A stretch of 64,000 bases of DNA from Arthrobacter sp. MA-N2 (GCF_000517125.1 NZ_KI912155.1:2778034-2842033), one strand, 5' to 3'. Shown: positions 31,359 through 39,659, counted from the stretch's first letter. The notes: a model not told the origin generated them from the sequence alone. Numbers and translations: made by a program.

Positions 31359-33720
31359 CGCCCGCCTCTTTTGCCCGAGACGGCGTGTCGACAGCCAGAC
31401 GCAGCCATAGGACACCGCGGTCACAGCCGACGATCAGTTCGTTTCCGAAAGCGAGCACCGATGACGGTATCAGGGGCGAGAGGTCCCGCGCAGCTAGGCA
31501 TGTGCGAGTGTCTAGATCCCAGACCCGTAAGGTCCTGTCCTCGTCCACTGTGGCAAAACGGGCTGAGCCCCCCGGGCCCGTCAAGGGGCACACGCTCAAC
31601 AACCAGGGGGCGTGGCCGGTGAGGGGCTGCCCGATCTGAGTGCCGGTGCCGGTGGCGGGGTCCCAGACCCGCACGGTGCCGTCACCGCCGGCGGTGGCGA
31701 GTCTGGGTGTGCCGTCCTGGCCGGTGAAGGCACATATGGCGGTCACCCCGCCGTTGTGGCCCGTGAGAGGCTGCCCGATCTGGGTACCGGTGACGGGGTC
31801 CCAGACCCGCACGGTGTCATCACCGCCGGCACTGGCGAGCCGGGGGGAGCCATCCGGGCCTGCGAAGGTGCACACCCCGAACATCCAGCCAATTATGCGG
31901 GTGAGGGGTCGTCCGATCTGGGTACCGGTGACGAGATCCCAGACCCGCACGGTGCCGTCACCGCCGGCAGTGGCGAGTCTGGGTGTGCCGTCCTGGCCGG
32001 TGAAGGCACATATCCCGTTTACCCCGCCGGTGTGGCCGGTAAGAGTCTGCCCGATCTGGGTATCGGTGACGGGGTCCCAGACCCGCACGGTGCTGTCACT
32101 GCCGCCGGTGGCGAGTCTGGGTGTGCCGTCCTGGCCGGTGAAGGCACATATGGCGGTTACCCCGCCGGTGTGGCCGGTAAGGGTCTGCCCGATCTGGGTA
32201 CCGGTGACGGGGTCCCAGACCTGCACGGTGCTGTCACCCCCGGCAGTGGCAAGCCGGGGTACGCCATTCGGGCCCGTGAAGTGGCACATGTCGTATACCC
32301 AGCCGTCGCGGTAGGTGAGGAGTTCCACATCCTTAATCTGCGTGCTGGTGGCGGGATCCCAAAGTCGCACGGCCCCGTCAAGGCCGGCGCTGGCGAGCCG
32401 TGGCCTGCCATCCGGGCCAGTGAAGGCACATAGTGCGTTAACCCGTCCGATGTGGCCCGTGAGGGGCTGCCCGATCTGGGTGCCGGTGGCGGGGTCCCAG
32501 ACTCGCACGCTGCCGTCATCGCCGGCAGTGGCAAGCCGGGGTCTGCCGTCCGTGTCTGTGAAGGCGGACACGCCGAATATCCCGCTAGTGATCCCGGTGA
32601 GGGGTCCGGTTTGGGTGCCGGTGACGGGGTCCCAGACCCGCACGGTGCCGTCACCGCCGGCGCTGGCGAGTCTGGGTGTGCCGTCCGGGTCGTTGAATGC
32701 ACATATCGCGTATACCCCGCTGTCGTGTCCTGTGAGGGGCTGCCCGATCTGAGTGCCGGTGCCGGTGGCGGGGTCCCAGACCCGCACGGTGCCGTCACCG
32801 CCGGCGGTGGCGAGTCTGGGTGTGCCGTCCGGGTCGTTGAATGCACATATCGCGTTTACCCCGCCGTCGTGTCCTGTGAGGGGCTGCCCGATCTGGGTGC
32901 CGGTGGCGGGATCCCAGACTCGCACGGTTCCGTCATCGCCGACGCTGGCGAGCCGTGGTGTACCGTCCGGGCCCCTGTAGGCAGACAGTGCGTTAACCCG
33001 ACCGGTATGGCCCGTCAGGGGCTGCCCGATCTGGGTGCGTGTGACGGGGTCCCAGACCCGCACAGTCCTGTCCTCGACGCCAGCCGTAGCGAGCCGTGGC
33101 GTGCCCTCCTTGCCGTAGAAGGCACACACTGCGTTAACCCGACCGCTGTGGCCCGTGAGGGGCTGCCCGATCTGGGTGCCGGTGGCGGGGTCCCAGACTC
33201 GCACGGTGCCGTTGCCGTCACCGGTGGCGAGCCGCGGCGTGCCCTCCGGGCCAGTAAAGGCGCACACCCCGTACACCGGAGCGGCGTGGCCGATCAGTGC
33301 CAAGGAAAGCACTTGCCGCCGGAGGTTGGCCATCACCAGCTCGCTTCGGCTCGCCGCCGGCGAACCCACTCCAAGGAGCTCGGCGGCAATGGCCCGGGAG
33401 AGGCTGCGTCGAGTCGCGTCCTGGTCCTGCAGATAGGGCCGGGCCAGCGTTGTGGCCAACGCGACGGGGGGCAGGAACGAACCTGCGAGCCAGGCACGGA
33501 AGGACTCGGAGACGAAGGCATCCAAATTCAATGCGTCGATCACCACATCATCCGTGTCCTCCAGGCGCTCCCAGCCGCCGGACTGAGCGAGGTGGGCGGG
33601 AAGGTAGGCGCTCAGGTACCCGGCAGGCCCGGCATCAGTGGGCGCTGTGTCCCTGGCCGCTTGAAGGAAGGCAGCGCTGATCGCAGACAAGGCACGGTTC
33701 GGTCGAGATTCCACGTGCAC
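31351..33720 (-). CDS. WD40 beta-propeller protein with helical N-terminus
   Basis: The 789-residue protein has a helical N-terminal ~140 residues (GPAGYLSAYLPAHLAQSG is recognisable) and then 13 clear WD repeats of about 46 residues plus a degenerate last blade, making 14, or two seven-bladed propellers. The repeats share GTPRLA, TVRVWDP and IGQPLTGH almost unchanged, also at DNA level, which implies recent expansion or gene conversion. The N-terminal segment resembles the helices that normally link a STAND NTPase to its WD40 repeats. I infer that it docks on the caspase-STAND protein as its sensor. It is the first gene of the operon. Confidence 0.88.
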   Translation of the reverse strand: MHVESRPNRALSAISAAFLQAARDTAPTDAGPAGYLSAYLPAHLAQSGGWERLEDTDDVVIDALNLDAFVSESFRAWLAGSFLPPVALATTLARPYLQDQDATRRSLSRAIAAELLGVGSPAASRSELVMANLRRQVLSLALIGHAAPVYGVCAFTGPEGTPRLATGDGNGTVRVWDPATGTQIGQPLTGHSGRVNAVCAFYGKEGTPRLATAGVEDRTVRVWDPVTRTQIGQPLTGHTGRVNALSAYRGPDGTPRLASVGDDGTVRVWDPATGTQIGQPLTGHDGGVNAICAFNDPDGTPRLATAGGDGTVRVWDPATGTGTQIGQPLTGHDSGVYAICAFNDPDGTPRLASAGGDGTVRVWDPVTGTQTGPLTGITSGIFGVSAFTDTDGRPRLATAGDDGSVRVWDPATGTQIGQPLTGHIGRVNALCAFTGPDGRPRLASAGLDGAVRLWDPATSTQIKDVELLTYRDGWVYDMCHFTGPNGVPRLATAGGDSTVQVWDPVTGTQIGQTLTGHTGGVTAICAFTGQDGTPRLATGGSDSTVRVWDPVTDTQIGQTLTGHTGGVNGICAFTGQDGTPRLATAGGDGTVRVWDLVTGTQIGRPLTRIIGWMFGVCTFAGPDGSPRLASAGGDDTVRVWDPVTGTQIGQPLTGHNGGVTAICAFTGQDGTPRLATAGGDGTVRVWDPATGTGTQIGQPLTGHAPWLLSVCPLTGPGGSARFATVDEDRTLRVWDLDTRTCLAARDLSPLIPSSVLAFGNELIVGCDRGVLWLRLAVDTPSRAKEAGDA

Positions 33721-34478
33721 ACCCCTTTAGTACGCCGATCGGTCAATGGAATCACGCCCCCGGCAGGGAGGATAGACCTTACGCAGTCCGGACAATGCCT
33801 TGGGCGCATAGAGGTACGTTGCCCAGGCCCTCTGCCAAGGGTTGAAACTCACTGGTCGTCTGGGAGTCTGCGAGTCTGTTAGCGCGAATTTGGGTCTCCC
33901 CGTCTTCCCGGGTGGGAACAGCCTTAAAGCGGCAGGGTACAACTTGGCCGTCTCAGCAGACGTGTCATTCTGCATGCAAGGTCATTCGAGCCGGCCGGCG
34001 ATACTCGCATAGTAAGTGTTTTCGTCAGTGGGGTTCCACTCCACTAGTCACTCCCATACAGCGGTTATCGAAGTCGTTGCAGTTCCGGGCCGCCGCAAGA
34101 CTCGCCGCAAAACTGCCGCGCGGTGCCCCTAAACGCTACACAACACATAGTCTCGAAACTCTTGGGAAACGAGACGCCTCGACGAGCGAATAGTCGTCTG
34201 ACCTGCACAGTTGCAGATTTTCTGCGGAATCTTGCATGCACGAGGGCAAGGATGATTCTCGTAACTATGTTTCATAACTTCGTAGCCAAAATCTGGTACT
34301 CATCCCTGGTTATGAGGCAGGTGAGCGCGCGTCGGCTCAAGGGGGACTAGAGCGAGGCCGGAAGTAAACACACTTCTGGGTCCAGCAGCCTAGCTTCTTG
34401 AAAAGCTTTCCACGACACCGCGGCCCTGCTCGGGTGCGTCTGGTCCAATTAGCGGGGCGTGCAGTCCAGTCAAGAACC
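33721..34478. other. Upstream region of the WD40 operon; no clear gene
   Basis: This 760-base stretch should hold the promoter of the WD40/lipase/caspase operon near its left end. I see no reliable promoter boxes. A GTCTCG (14 bases) CGAGAC inverted repeat lies at 34150-34175 and recalls the hexamers at 26840 and 27940. Short frames here show no domain. Confidence 0.5.
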
Positions 34479-34495
34479 GGTACCGTTTTGGTACC
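34479..34495. promoter_or_regulatory. Palindromic operator before the toxin-antitoxin pair
   Basis: GGTACC, GTTTT, GGTACC forms an inverted repeat that ends 8 bases before the antitoxin ATG. Its place over the likely promoter fits autoregulation by the RHH antitoxin, with Doc modulating. Confidence 0.6.
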
Positions 34496-34503
34496 ATAGT
34501 GAC

Positions 34504-34710
34504 ATGGCTATGAATCTCCGTGTCCCTGAAGACCTCGATCGACGGCTGGAAAGGTTGGCTGCCGAGGAACACACGTCCAAGTCCGCGCTTCTGTTGCAGG
34601 GCGCGGAGTTGGTTCTGCAGCGCCACGCGCGCCGGCGTGAAATCAGCGAGGGCCTCGATTTTGTTATGAGTCATGACGCTGAGCTGCTGAAGCGCCTTGA
34701 GGACGCGTGA
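34504..34710 (+). CDS. Ribbon-helix-helix antitoxin
   Basis: The 68-residue protein reads MAMNLRVPEDLDRRLERLAA followed by EEHTSKSALLLQGAEL, a ribbon-helix-helix DNA-binding domain. A C-terminal tail then likely wraps the toxin. The ATG at 34504 is preferred over an upstream in-frame start because the RHH strand begins there and the palindromic operator would otherwise be coding. Its stop overlaps the toxin GTG (GTGA), so the pair is translated together. Confidence 0.85.
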   Translation: MAMNLRVPEDLDRRLERLAAEEHTSKSALLLQGAELVLQRHARRREISEGLDFVMSHDAELLKRLEDA

Positions 34711-35075
34711 CAGCGTACCTGGATATTGAGGATGCACTTCAGGTAGTTGATCGGTACGGCTTCCATATTCGTGATGTCGGGTTGTTGGCCTCGGCTTTGG
34801 CCAGGCCAGCTACGACTGTCATGGGCGCGGAGGCTTATCCGGAACTGGCGGTGAAGGCGGCAGCGTTGTTGGAGTCCGTCGCACGGTTCCATCCACTCAT
34901 TGATGGCAACAAACGGACGGCGTGGACGCTGATGGTGCTGCTGCTCTGGATCAACGGTTACCGGCATGCCTTCACGACGGATGAAGGCTTCGACCTCGTC
35001 GTCGGAGTCGCCGCGGGCACTGTCGACTTGCTGGACTCTGCCGCCGAGATTTCCAGGCATCTGGTGCCCCGGTAG
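34707..35075 (+). CDS. doc: Doc-type Fic-fold toxin (death-on-curing family)
   Basis: The 122-residue Fic-fold protein carries HPLIDGNKRTAW near residues 61-72. The Lys-Arg after GN is the Doc version of the Fic loop. Classical Fic enzymes have GNGR and AMPylate, while Doc phosphorylates EF-Tu and stops translation. Its partner is an RHH protein rather than Phd. It lies beside att site B, at the very end of element I, where a toxin-antitoxin pair would stabilise the element. Confidence 0.88.
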   Translation: MTAYLDIEDALQVVDRYGFHIRDVGLLASALARPATTVMGAEAYPELAVKAAALLESVARFHPLIDGNKRTAWTLMVLLLWINGYRHAFTTDEGFDLVVGVAAGTVDLLDSAAEISRHLVPR

Positions 35076-35210
35076 TCCTCCAGCGGCCCCTGAAAGGGGG
35101 TGTGGAAAGTGCCCACACTTTGCGCCTCCCTCGGGCTCATACAGCCCTCGGACTGCCCCGGATTCCGCACGTTCTCGCGGCTTCCCAGTGTTTTCAAGGC
35201 CTAGAAGGCA

Positions 35211-35232
35211 GTTCGAGTCCCACCTCGGGCAC
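35211..35232 (+). other. att site B
   Basis: This is an exact 22-base copy of the tRNA-Leu 3' end. The ~80 bases to its left resemble the left flanks of sites C and D. The right flank differs from A, C and D and holds an intrinsic terminator. Confidence 0.8.
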
Positions 35233-35237
35233 GCATG

Positions 35238-35259
35238 ACCCCTCGTCAGAGGGGTTTTT
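35238..35259 (+). terminator. Intrinsic terminator next to att site B
   Basis: ACCCCTC and GAGGGGT pair around GTCA, followed by TTTTTG. It could be the original terminator of tRNA-Leu moved 13 kb away by element I, or part of element II. Confidence 0.75.
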
Positions 35260-35776
35260 GCTTTAATGTGTGGACATCGACCCTCCGCGGGTCCCTCTGA
35301 CATTGGCCGCGGTCTGTGGCTGGCGCCGCGGTGGCCCTATGAAGGTGTGTGGGTGGCGGGTTCAGGGTCCTGGCTGGTGGGCCCTCCTCCTGCTCTGGGG
35401 TGAGGTTATGTGGTTCCTCGTTCCGGTTCTGTCTGGTTGGTCGTGGATGGCCAACACCCGTTCATGGTTCAGCGTCCGGGGTACAACATGATGAAAGCGA
35501 CTTTGACGCCGAAGCTTCTTGGAAAGCCGCTCCCGGTCGTCAGTGGGAGCTGTGCGTGTCCGCTTTGTCCTGCCAAAGGGGGTGTGGATAATGTCCACAC
35601 TTAAGTCTGATTTATGGAAGTGCCTATGGCGGTCCGCCCCTGAGCCTTCGACGTAAGTGCCTCCAACGCAGATGCGGGCTCGGAGCTACGTAGCGACATA
35701 AGAGACTGCCTCGGGTTTTGTTGACTTCTTTGACTAGCGAGCGGAGGCTCCCGGAAGGATTCTGAGAGGCCATGGC

Positions 35777-35980
35777 TTGCCCGAGCATTACTCCGACGAC
35801 GACGACAGGCTGCGCGGCGACGCCTCCGACGGGCTGCCGGGCGTTGCCGGGATCGGCGAAAAGACGGCGTCGTCGTTGATCTGGTGGCTTGGCGGAGGTG
35901 CTTTGGATGCGCAGTGGGCTTGTGTCGAGGAGTTGATACCCGTTGCCCCGCGGGGGGATTGTGTGGCAGCCTCGAAGTGA
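35777..35980 (+). pseudogene. 5'-3' exonuclease fragment (H3TH motif)
   Basis: The frame contains LRGDASDGLPGVAGIGEKTA followed by SSLI, the helix-three-turn-helix signature of the 5'-nuclease family (DNA polymerase I N-domain, Xni/YpcP). Only about 40 residues match; nothing of the catalytic N-terminal domain is present, and the frame ends soon after. It is a relic. The DNA just upstream (35728-35787) is shared with element III. Confidence 0.6.
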
Positions 35981-36024
35981 TCCTGTCGCCGGGGCGACGA
36001 CGGGCGGCAGAGAAAGAGCACGGC

Positions 36025-36648
36025 ATGGGACTCATCCATATCGACCTGTTCACCACGCTCGATGGCGTCGCGCAGGCGCCCGGCGGGCCGGAGGAGGACG
36101 CTGGCGACGGTTTCGCGTTTGGCGGCTGGCAGGCGCCTCTCTGGGACGAGGTCGTCGACGAACAGGTCGACTCCGGGATGGCAGGGATGGATGCGCTGCT
36201 GCTGGGGCGCCGGACCTACGACATTTTCGCCGCATACTGGCCGCACGCGGACGGGGACATCGCGCGGCTGTTCAACCGCCTCCCGAAATACGTGGCCTCG
36301 CGCCAGACGCCGGCCCTCGAGTGGGCCGACTCCACACTGCTCGGTCCTGATATCGTCGCCGCCGTGCGCGAACTACGTGACCGGCACGCGAACATCCACG
36401 TCATCGGCAGCCTCGACTTCGTACAGACCCTGTTCGCCGAGCGGCTCTTCGACCGGCTCACGCTCTGGGTGTATCCGATCCTCCTTGGCGGTGGAAAGAA
36501 GGTCTTCGCCGACGGGGTGGTTCCAACGAACCTCAGACTCATCGAGCCGGTTGTGGCCTCACCGAAGGGAGCGGTGCTCCAGCGCTATGCTCTCGCCGAT
36601 GGCAGGCCTGGCGTCGGCGATATGTCGGCCAATGACCAAGAGGGCTAG
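36025..36648 (+). CDS. Dihydrofolate-reductase-fold protein (RibD C-terminal family)
   Basis: The 207-residue protein begins MGLIHIDLFTTLDGVAQAPG, has LLLGRRTYDIFAAYWP near residues 60-75, HVIGSLDFVQTL near 130 and LTLWVYPILLGGGKKVF near 148-164. These are features of the NADPH-binding RibD-C/DHFR-like family common in actinobacteria. Substrates of such stand-alone members are mostly unknown. The ATG at 36025 has a gaaagag site about 8 bases upstream. It appears intact, unlike its neighbours. Confidence 0.88.
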   Translation: MGLIHIDLFTTLDGVAQAPGGPEEDAGDGFAFGGWQAPLWDEVVDEQVDSGMAGMDALLLGRRTYDIFAAYWPHADGDIARLFNRLPKYVASRQTPALEWADSTLLGPDIVAAVRELRDRHANIHVIGSLDFVQTLFAERLFDRLTLWVYPILLGGGKKVFADGVVPTNLRLIEPVVASPKGAVLQRYALADGRPGVGDMSANDQEG

Positions 36649-36859
36649 CGGCGTACCAGGTGACCAGTGGCCGCCGATGCATGAGGGTGTTGAAGCTGCG
36701 ATCAACGACATTGCGCCGCTTGCAGGATTCCGTGTCCTTGCAGGCTTCCCTGTCGTGGCTGACGGGCCGCACGCCGGCGGAGCAGCGTGTCCCGGTGCGC
36801 GGAACCGCTCCACGGGAACGAAAGGCCCCGCCTAATGGGGGACCAGACGGGACCTTCGC

Positions 36860-37219
36860 ATGCTGACCCTTGCAGATGCTTGTCTGTTCCAGTGGATTGC
36901 TGGGCGCCGGCGAAGCTACCAGGTCCGGCGTACCTCGCGCCGTGGCTGCGGCTCAAGAGGTCCAGTCGTCCGCTTGAGGTCAGGGGTAATTTGGAAGGAA
37001 TTCACATTCGGGAGGAATGCGGTATTCGCGAGCGTGAGCCTCAAGGACGAGTGGGACCGGCTCGATTCCGGGACCCGTACTTGGCTTCTGGAGAATCCGA
37101 CATGTCTGGTCCTGCCCCCTGGCATGTCGGCCAGGTTCAGCAAGGATGCGCGCGGTGCCGCGATGCTACTTTCCGCGCATGGCGGCGGATATCGACGTGG
37201 CCCCGTGTCTGCGCTGTGA
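36860..37219 (+). pseudogene. Possible unknown gene remnant
   Basis: Only the stretch encoding VVRLRSGVIWKEFTFGRNAV followed by FASVSLKDEWDRLD and TRTWLLENPTCLVLPP looks protein-like. The ends of the frame are low in sense and its 3' part overlaps the NERD remnant on the other strand. I do not recognise the family. Confidence 0.25.
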
Positions 37220-37668
37220 GCATCTTGGAGAGTCGTTTCGGCCAGAGTACGGAAATGCCGCGGGTCGCGAACGCGCCCGCGATCAGGGGCCAGTCGGCTT
37301 CGACGAAGCACAGCGCCCCGGTGACCGGCACATCCCCGACAGTGTCGCGTACGAGGTCGACCTGGTTGGGTACCCCGTTCGGCAGTTTCGTGTAGTCGAG
37401 CCTGCCCACGAGGAGCTTCTCGGCGCGTGGCCGAAGGATGCCGCCCTCGATCTTGAGCTCGGGTCGCCCTGTACCGCTTGGCCTCGATAACCCAGATCCC
37501 TTTGCGGGTTATGGCGATATGGTCGATGTTCGCCTTCGACCCGGGACGCGGCGGTCGTGAAGGACCGCGATGCCGCCCGTGGCCAGGGAGTCCAGCCGAG
37601 CCCCGAGGCGTTCCTCGCCTATCGCACCCCACTCGCGCCTTGGTGCTTTGCAGCTTGTCGGTGAGCAT
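37137..37668 (-). pseudogene. NERD (nuclease-related) domain protein, multiply frameshifted
   Basis: Three frames together spell a NERD protein: GAIGEERLGARLDSLATGGI and VLHDRRVPG in one, GSKANIDHIAITRKGIWVIE then AKRYR in the next, and VGRLDYTKLPNG, VNQVDLVRDTVGD, ALCFVEADWPLIAGAF in a third. NERD resembles the archaeal Holliday-junction-resolvase nuclease core (Asp and the Glu-x-Lys in VIEAKR). At least two frameshifts break it, so it is dead. Confidence 0.7.
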
Positions 37669-37689
37669 GTTGGCCCCGCCCTGACTCGC

Positions 37690-38125
37690 GCGTCTGCGCG
37701 TTAATCGCTCTTCGTGTTCCGATCTGCGCCGCGTTCAGTTACCCGGCCGGGCAGACCATGCCCATCCATACCGCGCCGGCGGCAATGTGCCGACAGGCCT
37801 AGCGCGCTTGGGGCCCGGAAAGGGATTGCCGCCCGACCTGCCGACATGGGCTGTTCGGTGGGCCGACCGCTTTAGGCTCGGGTGCCGTCGCAGTATCCAA
37901 GAACCATCGGGTACTGGCTTGGTACCTTTTAGGGGAGCTGCCGCGCGCAAACGTCGATTTGGCGAGCGGCGCCACATTGGTTCCGCCCATAACTCGGCCG
38001 AGCAGTCGTGGAATCGACCCTATGCCGGTCAAGCAGGAGCGCCTGCCGCCTCACTTGAGGAAAACGCCGAAGAGCCCGCACATTGCCAACTTTCTCCAAT
38101 GGCTGTACCCGGGTAGGATACAACC
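37690..38125. other. Non-coding or decayed stretch before the HTH/nucleotidyltransferase pair
   Basis: I see no domain in any frame. The last part should contain the promoter of the pair that starts at 38126, but no clear boxes are visible. Confidence 0.4.
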
Positions 38126-38671
38126 ATGTCCACACTGTTGACGGATGTGCTCATCCAGAAGGTGAAAGTTGCTGGCGACGCGGCCAATAAGGCGCGCCGG
38201 GAAATGGTCGAGGCTTCGGATAGCCGCGCGGAAGCTGTCTTTTCTTTGTGGGTCGAGGGCATGACGGTTCGGGGGATCGCCAAGGCCACGGCAGTCAGTC
38301 CTTCGGTGAGTCAGCGCCTGCTGGAGAAGGCCCGGGCCAGCCGGCCGGCGTTTGAACGGCGGGAGGAACGGGTGTCCTATGAGCTCCACCGGGCCGTTGC
38401 CGAGAAGTTGCGTGTCGATCCTCAGACTGTACTGAGCAAGGCGAAGGTGAACCTCGCCCGTCTTGCGGCGAGGTCCCGTGGCTCCTTTGCCGAGGGGTGG
38501 GTGGGCGAGTGGTCGGCGTTGCTTGCCGGTCCGGTAGAGAACCTTATTGAGGTGATGCTCGGCCCGGACGAGCGGTCCATTGACCTGCGCCAGATGACGC
38601 CATTCGCCGGAGTGCTGACGGATGAGGAGAGGCTTTTGGCCATTCACAAGGCTACGCGGCATGGATCGTAG
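38126..38671 (+). CDS. Helix-turn-helix protein, putative antitoxin of the pair
   Basis: The 181-residue protein has a HTH near residues 48-70 (WVEGMTVRGIAKATAVSPSV then SQRLLEKA), followed by a mostly helical C-terminal half. It overlaps the next gene, a nucleotidyltransferase-fold protein, by 11 bases. A DNA-binding first gene tightly coupled to an NTase-fold second gene is the layout of AbiEi/AbiEii- and MenA/MenT-type toxin-antitoxin systems. This role is inferred from context. Confidence 0.65.
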   Translation: MSTLLTDVLIQKVKVAGDAANKARREMVEASDSRAEAVFSLWVEGMTVRGIAKATAVSPSVSQRLLEKARASRPAFERREERVSYELHRAVAEKLRVDPQTVLSKAKVNLARLAARSRGSFAEGWVGEWSALLAGPVENLIEVMLGPDERSIDLRQMTPFAGVLTDEERLLAIHKATRHGS

Positions 38672-39206
38672 CCAGTTGGAGCACGCCATTCGGGCGGCGA
38701 CGGAAATCATCCGGCATGACACCGTCGTGATTATCGGCAGCCAGGCGATTCTGGGGTCATTCACGGAGGACGAGTTGCCGCTCGAGGCGACGATGTCCGA
38801 GGAAGTCGACGTCGCTCCGATGGAGGACGATGATGCCCAGTCGTTGGCGACCGAGCTGGACGCGGCCATCGGTGAGATGTCCTTCTTTCACGAAACACAC
38901 GGGTTTTATGTCCAAGGCGTCGGCATGGACACCGCGGTGCTCCCAGAGGGTTGGACGGACCGGCTTGTGAGGGTCAACAACGCCAACACCAGGGGCCGGA
39001 CAGGGCTCTGCCTGGAACCGCACGATCTGTGTGCCGCCAAGCTCATCGCCGGCCGGGCCAAGGATCGCGCGTTCGTGAACGCCCTCCTTGAGCATGGGCT
39101 GGTCGACGTGGACACGATTGCCGTGCGACTTGAAACCGTCCGTAATGACGACATCCGACGGGACCGGGCCCTGGCATGGGTTCGGAGTTCCGCCAGTCGC
39201 CGATAG
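38661..39206 (+). CDS. Nucleotidyltransferase-fold protein (DUF6036-like), putative toxin
   Basis: The 181-residue protein has VVIIGSQAILGSF near residues 22-34 and an acidic EEVDVAP near 47-53, the G-S and D-x-D pattern of the polymerase-beta-like nucleotidyltransferase fold. LEPHDLCAAKLIAGRAKDR near 116-134 matches the C-terminal substrate region of DUF6036/AbiEii-like proteins. Such enzymes may modify tRNA or other targets. The ATG at 38661 lies within the end of the HTH gene; a longer frame from 38622 would overlap it further and add unconserved residues. Confidence 0.72.
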   Translation: MDRSQLEHAIRAATEIIRHDTVVIIGSQAILGSFTEDELPLEATMSEEVDVAPMEDDDAQSLATELDAAIGEMSFFHETHGFYVQGVGMDTAVLPEGWTDRLVRVNNANTRGRTGLCLEPHDLCAAKLIAGRAKDRAFVNALLEHGLVDVDTIAVRLETVRNDDIRRDRALAWVRSSASRR

Positions 39207-39453
39207 TCCGGCAACCACGCCCTCCGAACCCCCGACGGCAGCCTGCGGCAGAGCACCCCGCCGTTTCAGCTCCAACCCATTCGCCACGGCTCCGCGGTGA
39301 CGTGACGTGAACGTCGCAAGCTCATGGGAGTTCCTGCATTTCGGCTCATGGGATACATGAAGGGGGACCGCTGCGACCAGATTCGAGCCGACACATCTGT
39401 CGCGAACGGATGCATCCAGGACGAGTTGGCCTGCTGCCGTTGCAGCCGAAGAT

Positions 39454-39498
39454 AGAGCGACTGCCGCTACTCCTCAAACGGGGGGCGGCAGTCGCTCT
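39454..39498. terminator. Perfect 14-bp hairpin downstream of the nucleotidyltransferase
   Basis: Arms 39454-39467 and 39485-39498 pair perfectly around a 17-base loop. It lies ~250 bases after the last gene of element II. The stretch 39207-39636 around it has no gene. Confidence 0.65.
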
Positions 39499-39637
39499 GT
39501 GTTATTCAAATTCTGTCAGGTAGGGGGTGTCGACAGCGTCAACAGATTTGGCTTCGGATCGGGTCGTACATCAGCCGGACTGGCTCGTATTCGCTATGTT
39601 TTCGGGAGTTCCCTGTGTTTCCGGGGCCTGGAAGCCG

Positions 39638-39659
39638 GTTCGAGTCCCACCTCGGGCAC
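39638..39659 (+). other. att site C
   Basis: This is an exact copy of the tRNA-Leu 3' end (23 bases including the extra G at 39637). The left flank resembles B and D; the right flank resembles A and D and includes a hairpin at 39674-39693. Confidence 0.8.

Larger units (their letters stand above)
21902..35232. mobile_element. Integrative element I at tRNA-Leu (13.3 kb)
   Basis: The 22-base tRNA 3' end at 21902-21923 is repeated exactly at 35211-35232. An integrase gene, now frameshifted, lies just inside the tRNA end, as usual for tRNA-targeting elements. Cargo includes a glycosyltransferase, a RibH paralogue, a WD40/lipase/caspase-STAND operon and a Doc-type toxin-antitoxin pair, with several remnants between. 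Because the integrase is broken, self-mobility is probably lost. Confidence 0.8.
35211..39659. mobile_element. Tandem element II (between att sites B and C)
   Basis: This 4.4-kb segment is bounded by two copies of the tRNA-derived att core. It carries an exonuclease fragment, a RibD-C-like reductase, a broken NERD gene and an HTH/nucleotidyltransferase pair. No integrase remains. It shares a ~60-base segment with element III. Confidence 0.65.

Noticed and set aside
31612..33882. Long plus-strand frames across the WD40 gene
   Set aside because: They are repeat-driven shadows: the WD40 repeats lack stops in other frames, producing Gly/Val/Pro-rich nonsense repeats.
33727..33975. An 82-codon minus-strand frame ending 7 bases before the WD40 start
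   Set aside because: The position is suggestive of a coupled first gene, but the sequence has no recognisable domain, no clear ribosome site and Arg/Pro-rich composition. I treat it as leader sequence.
35270..35604. Trp-rich frames just right of att site B
   Set aside because: Overlapping frames on both strands with unnatural composition and no domain; probably part of the element arm.
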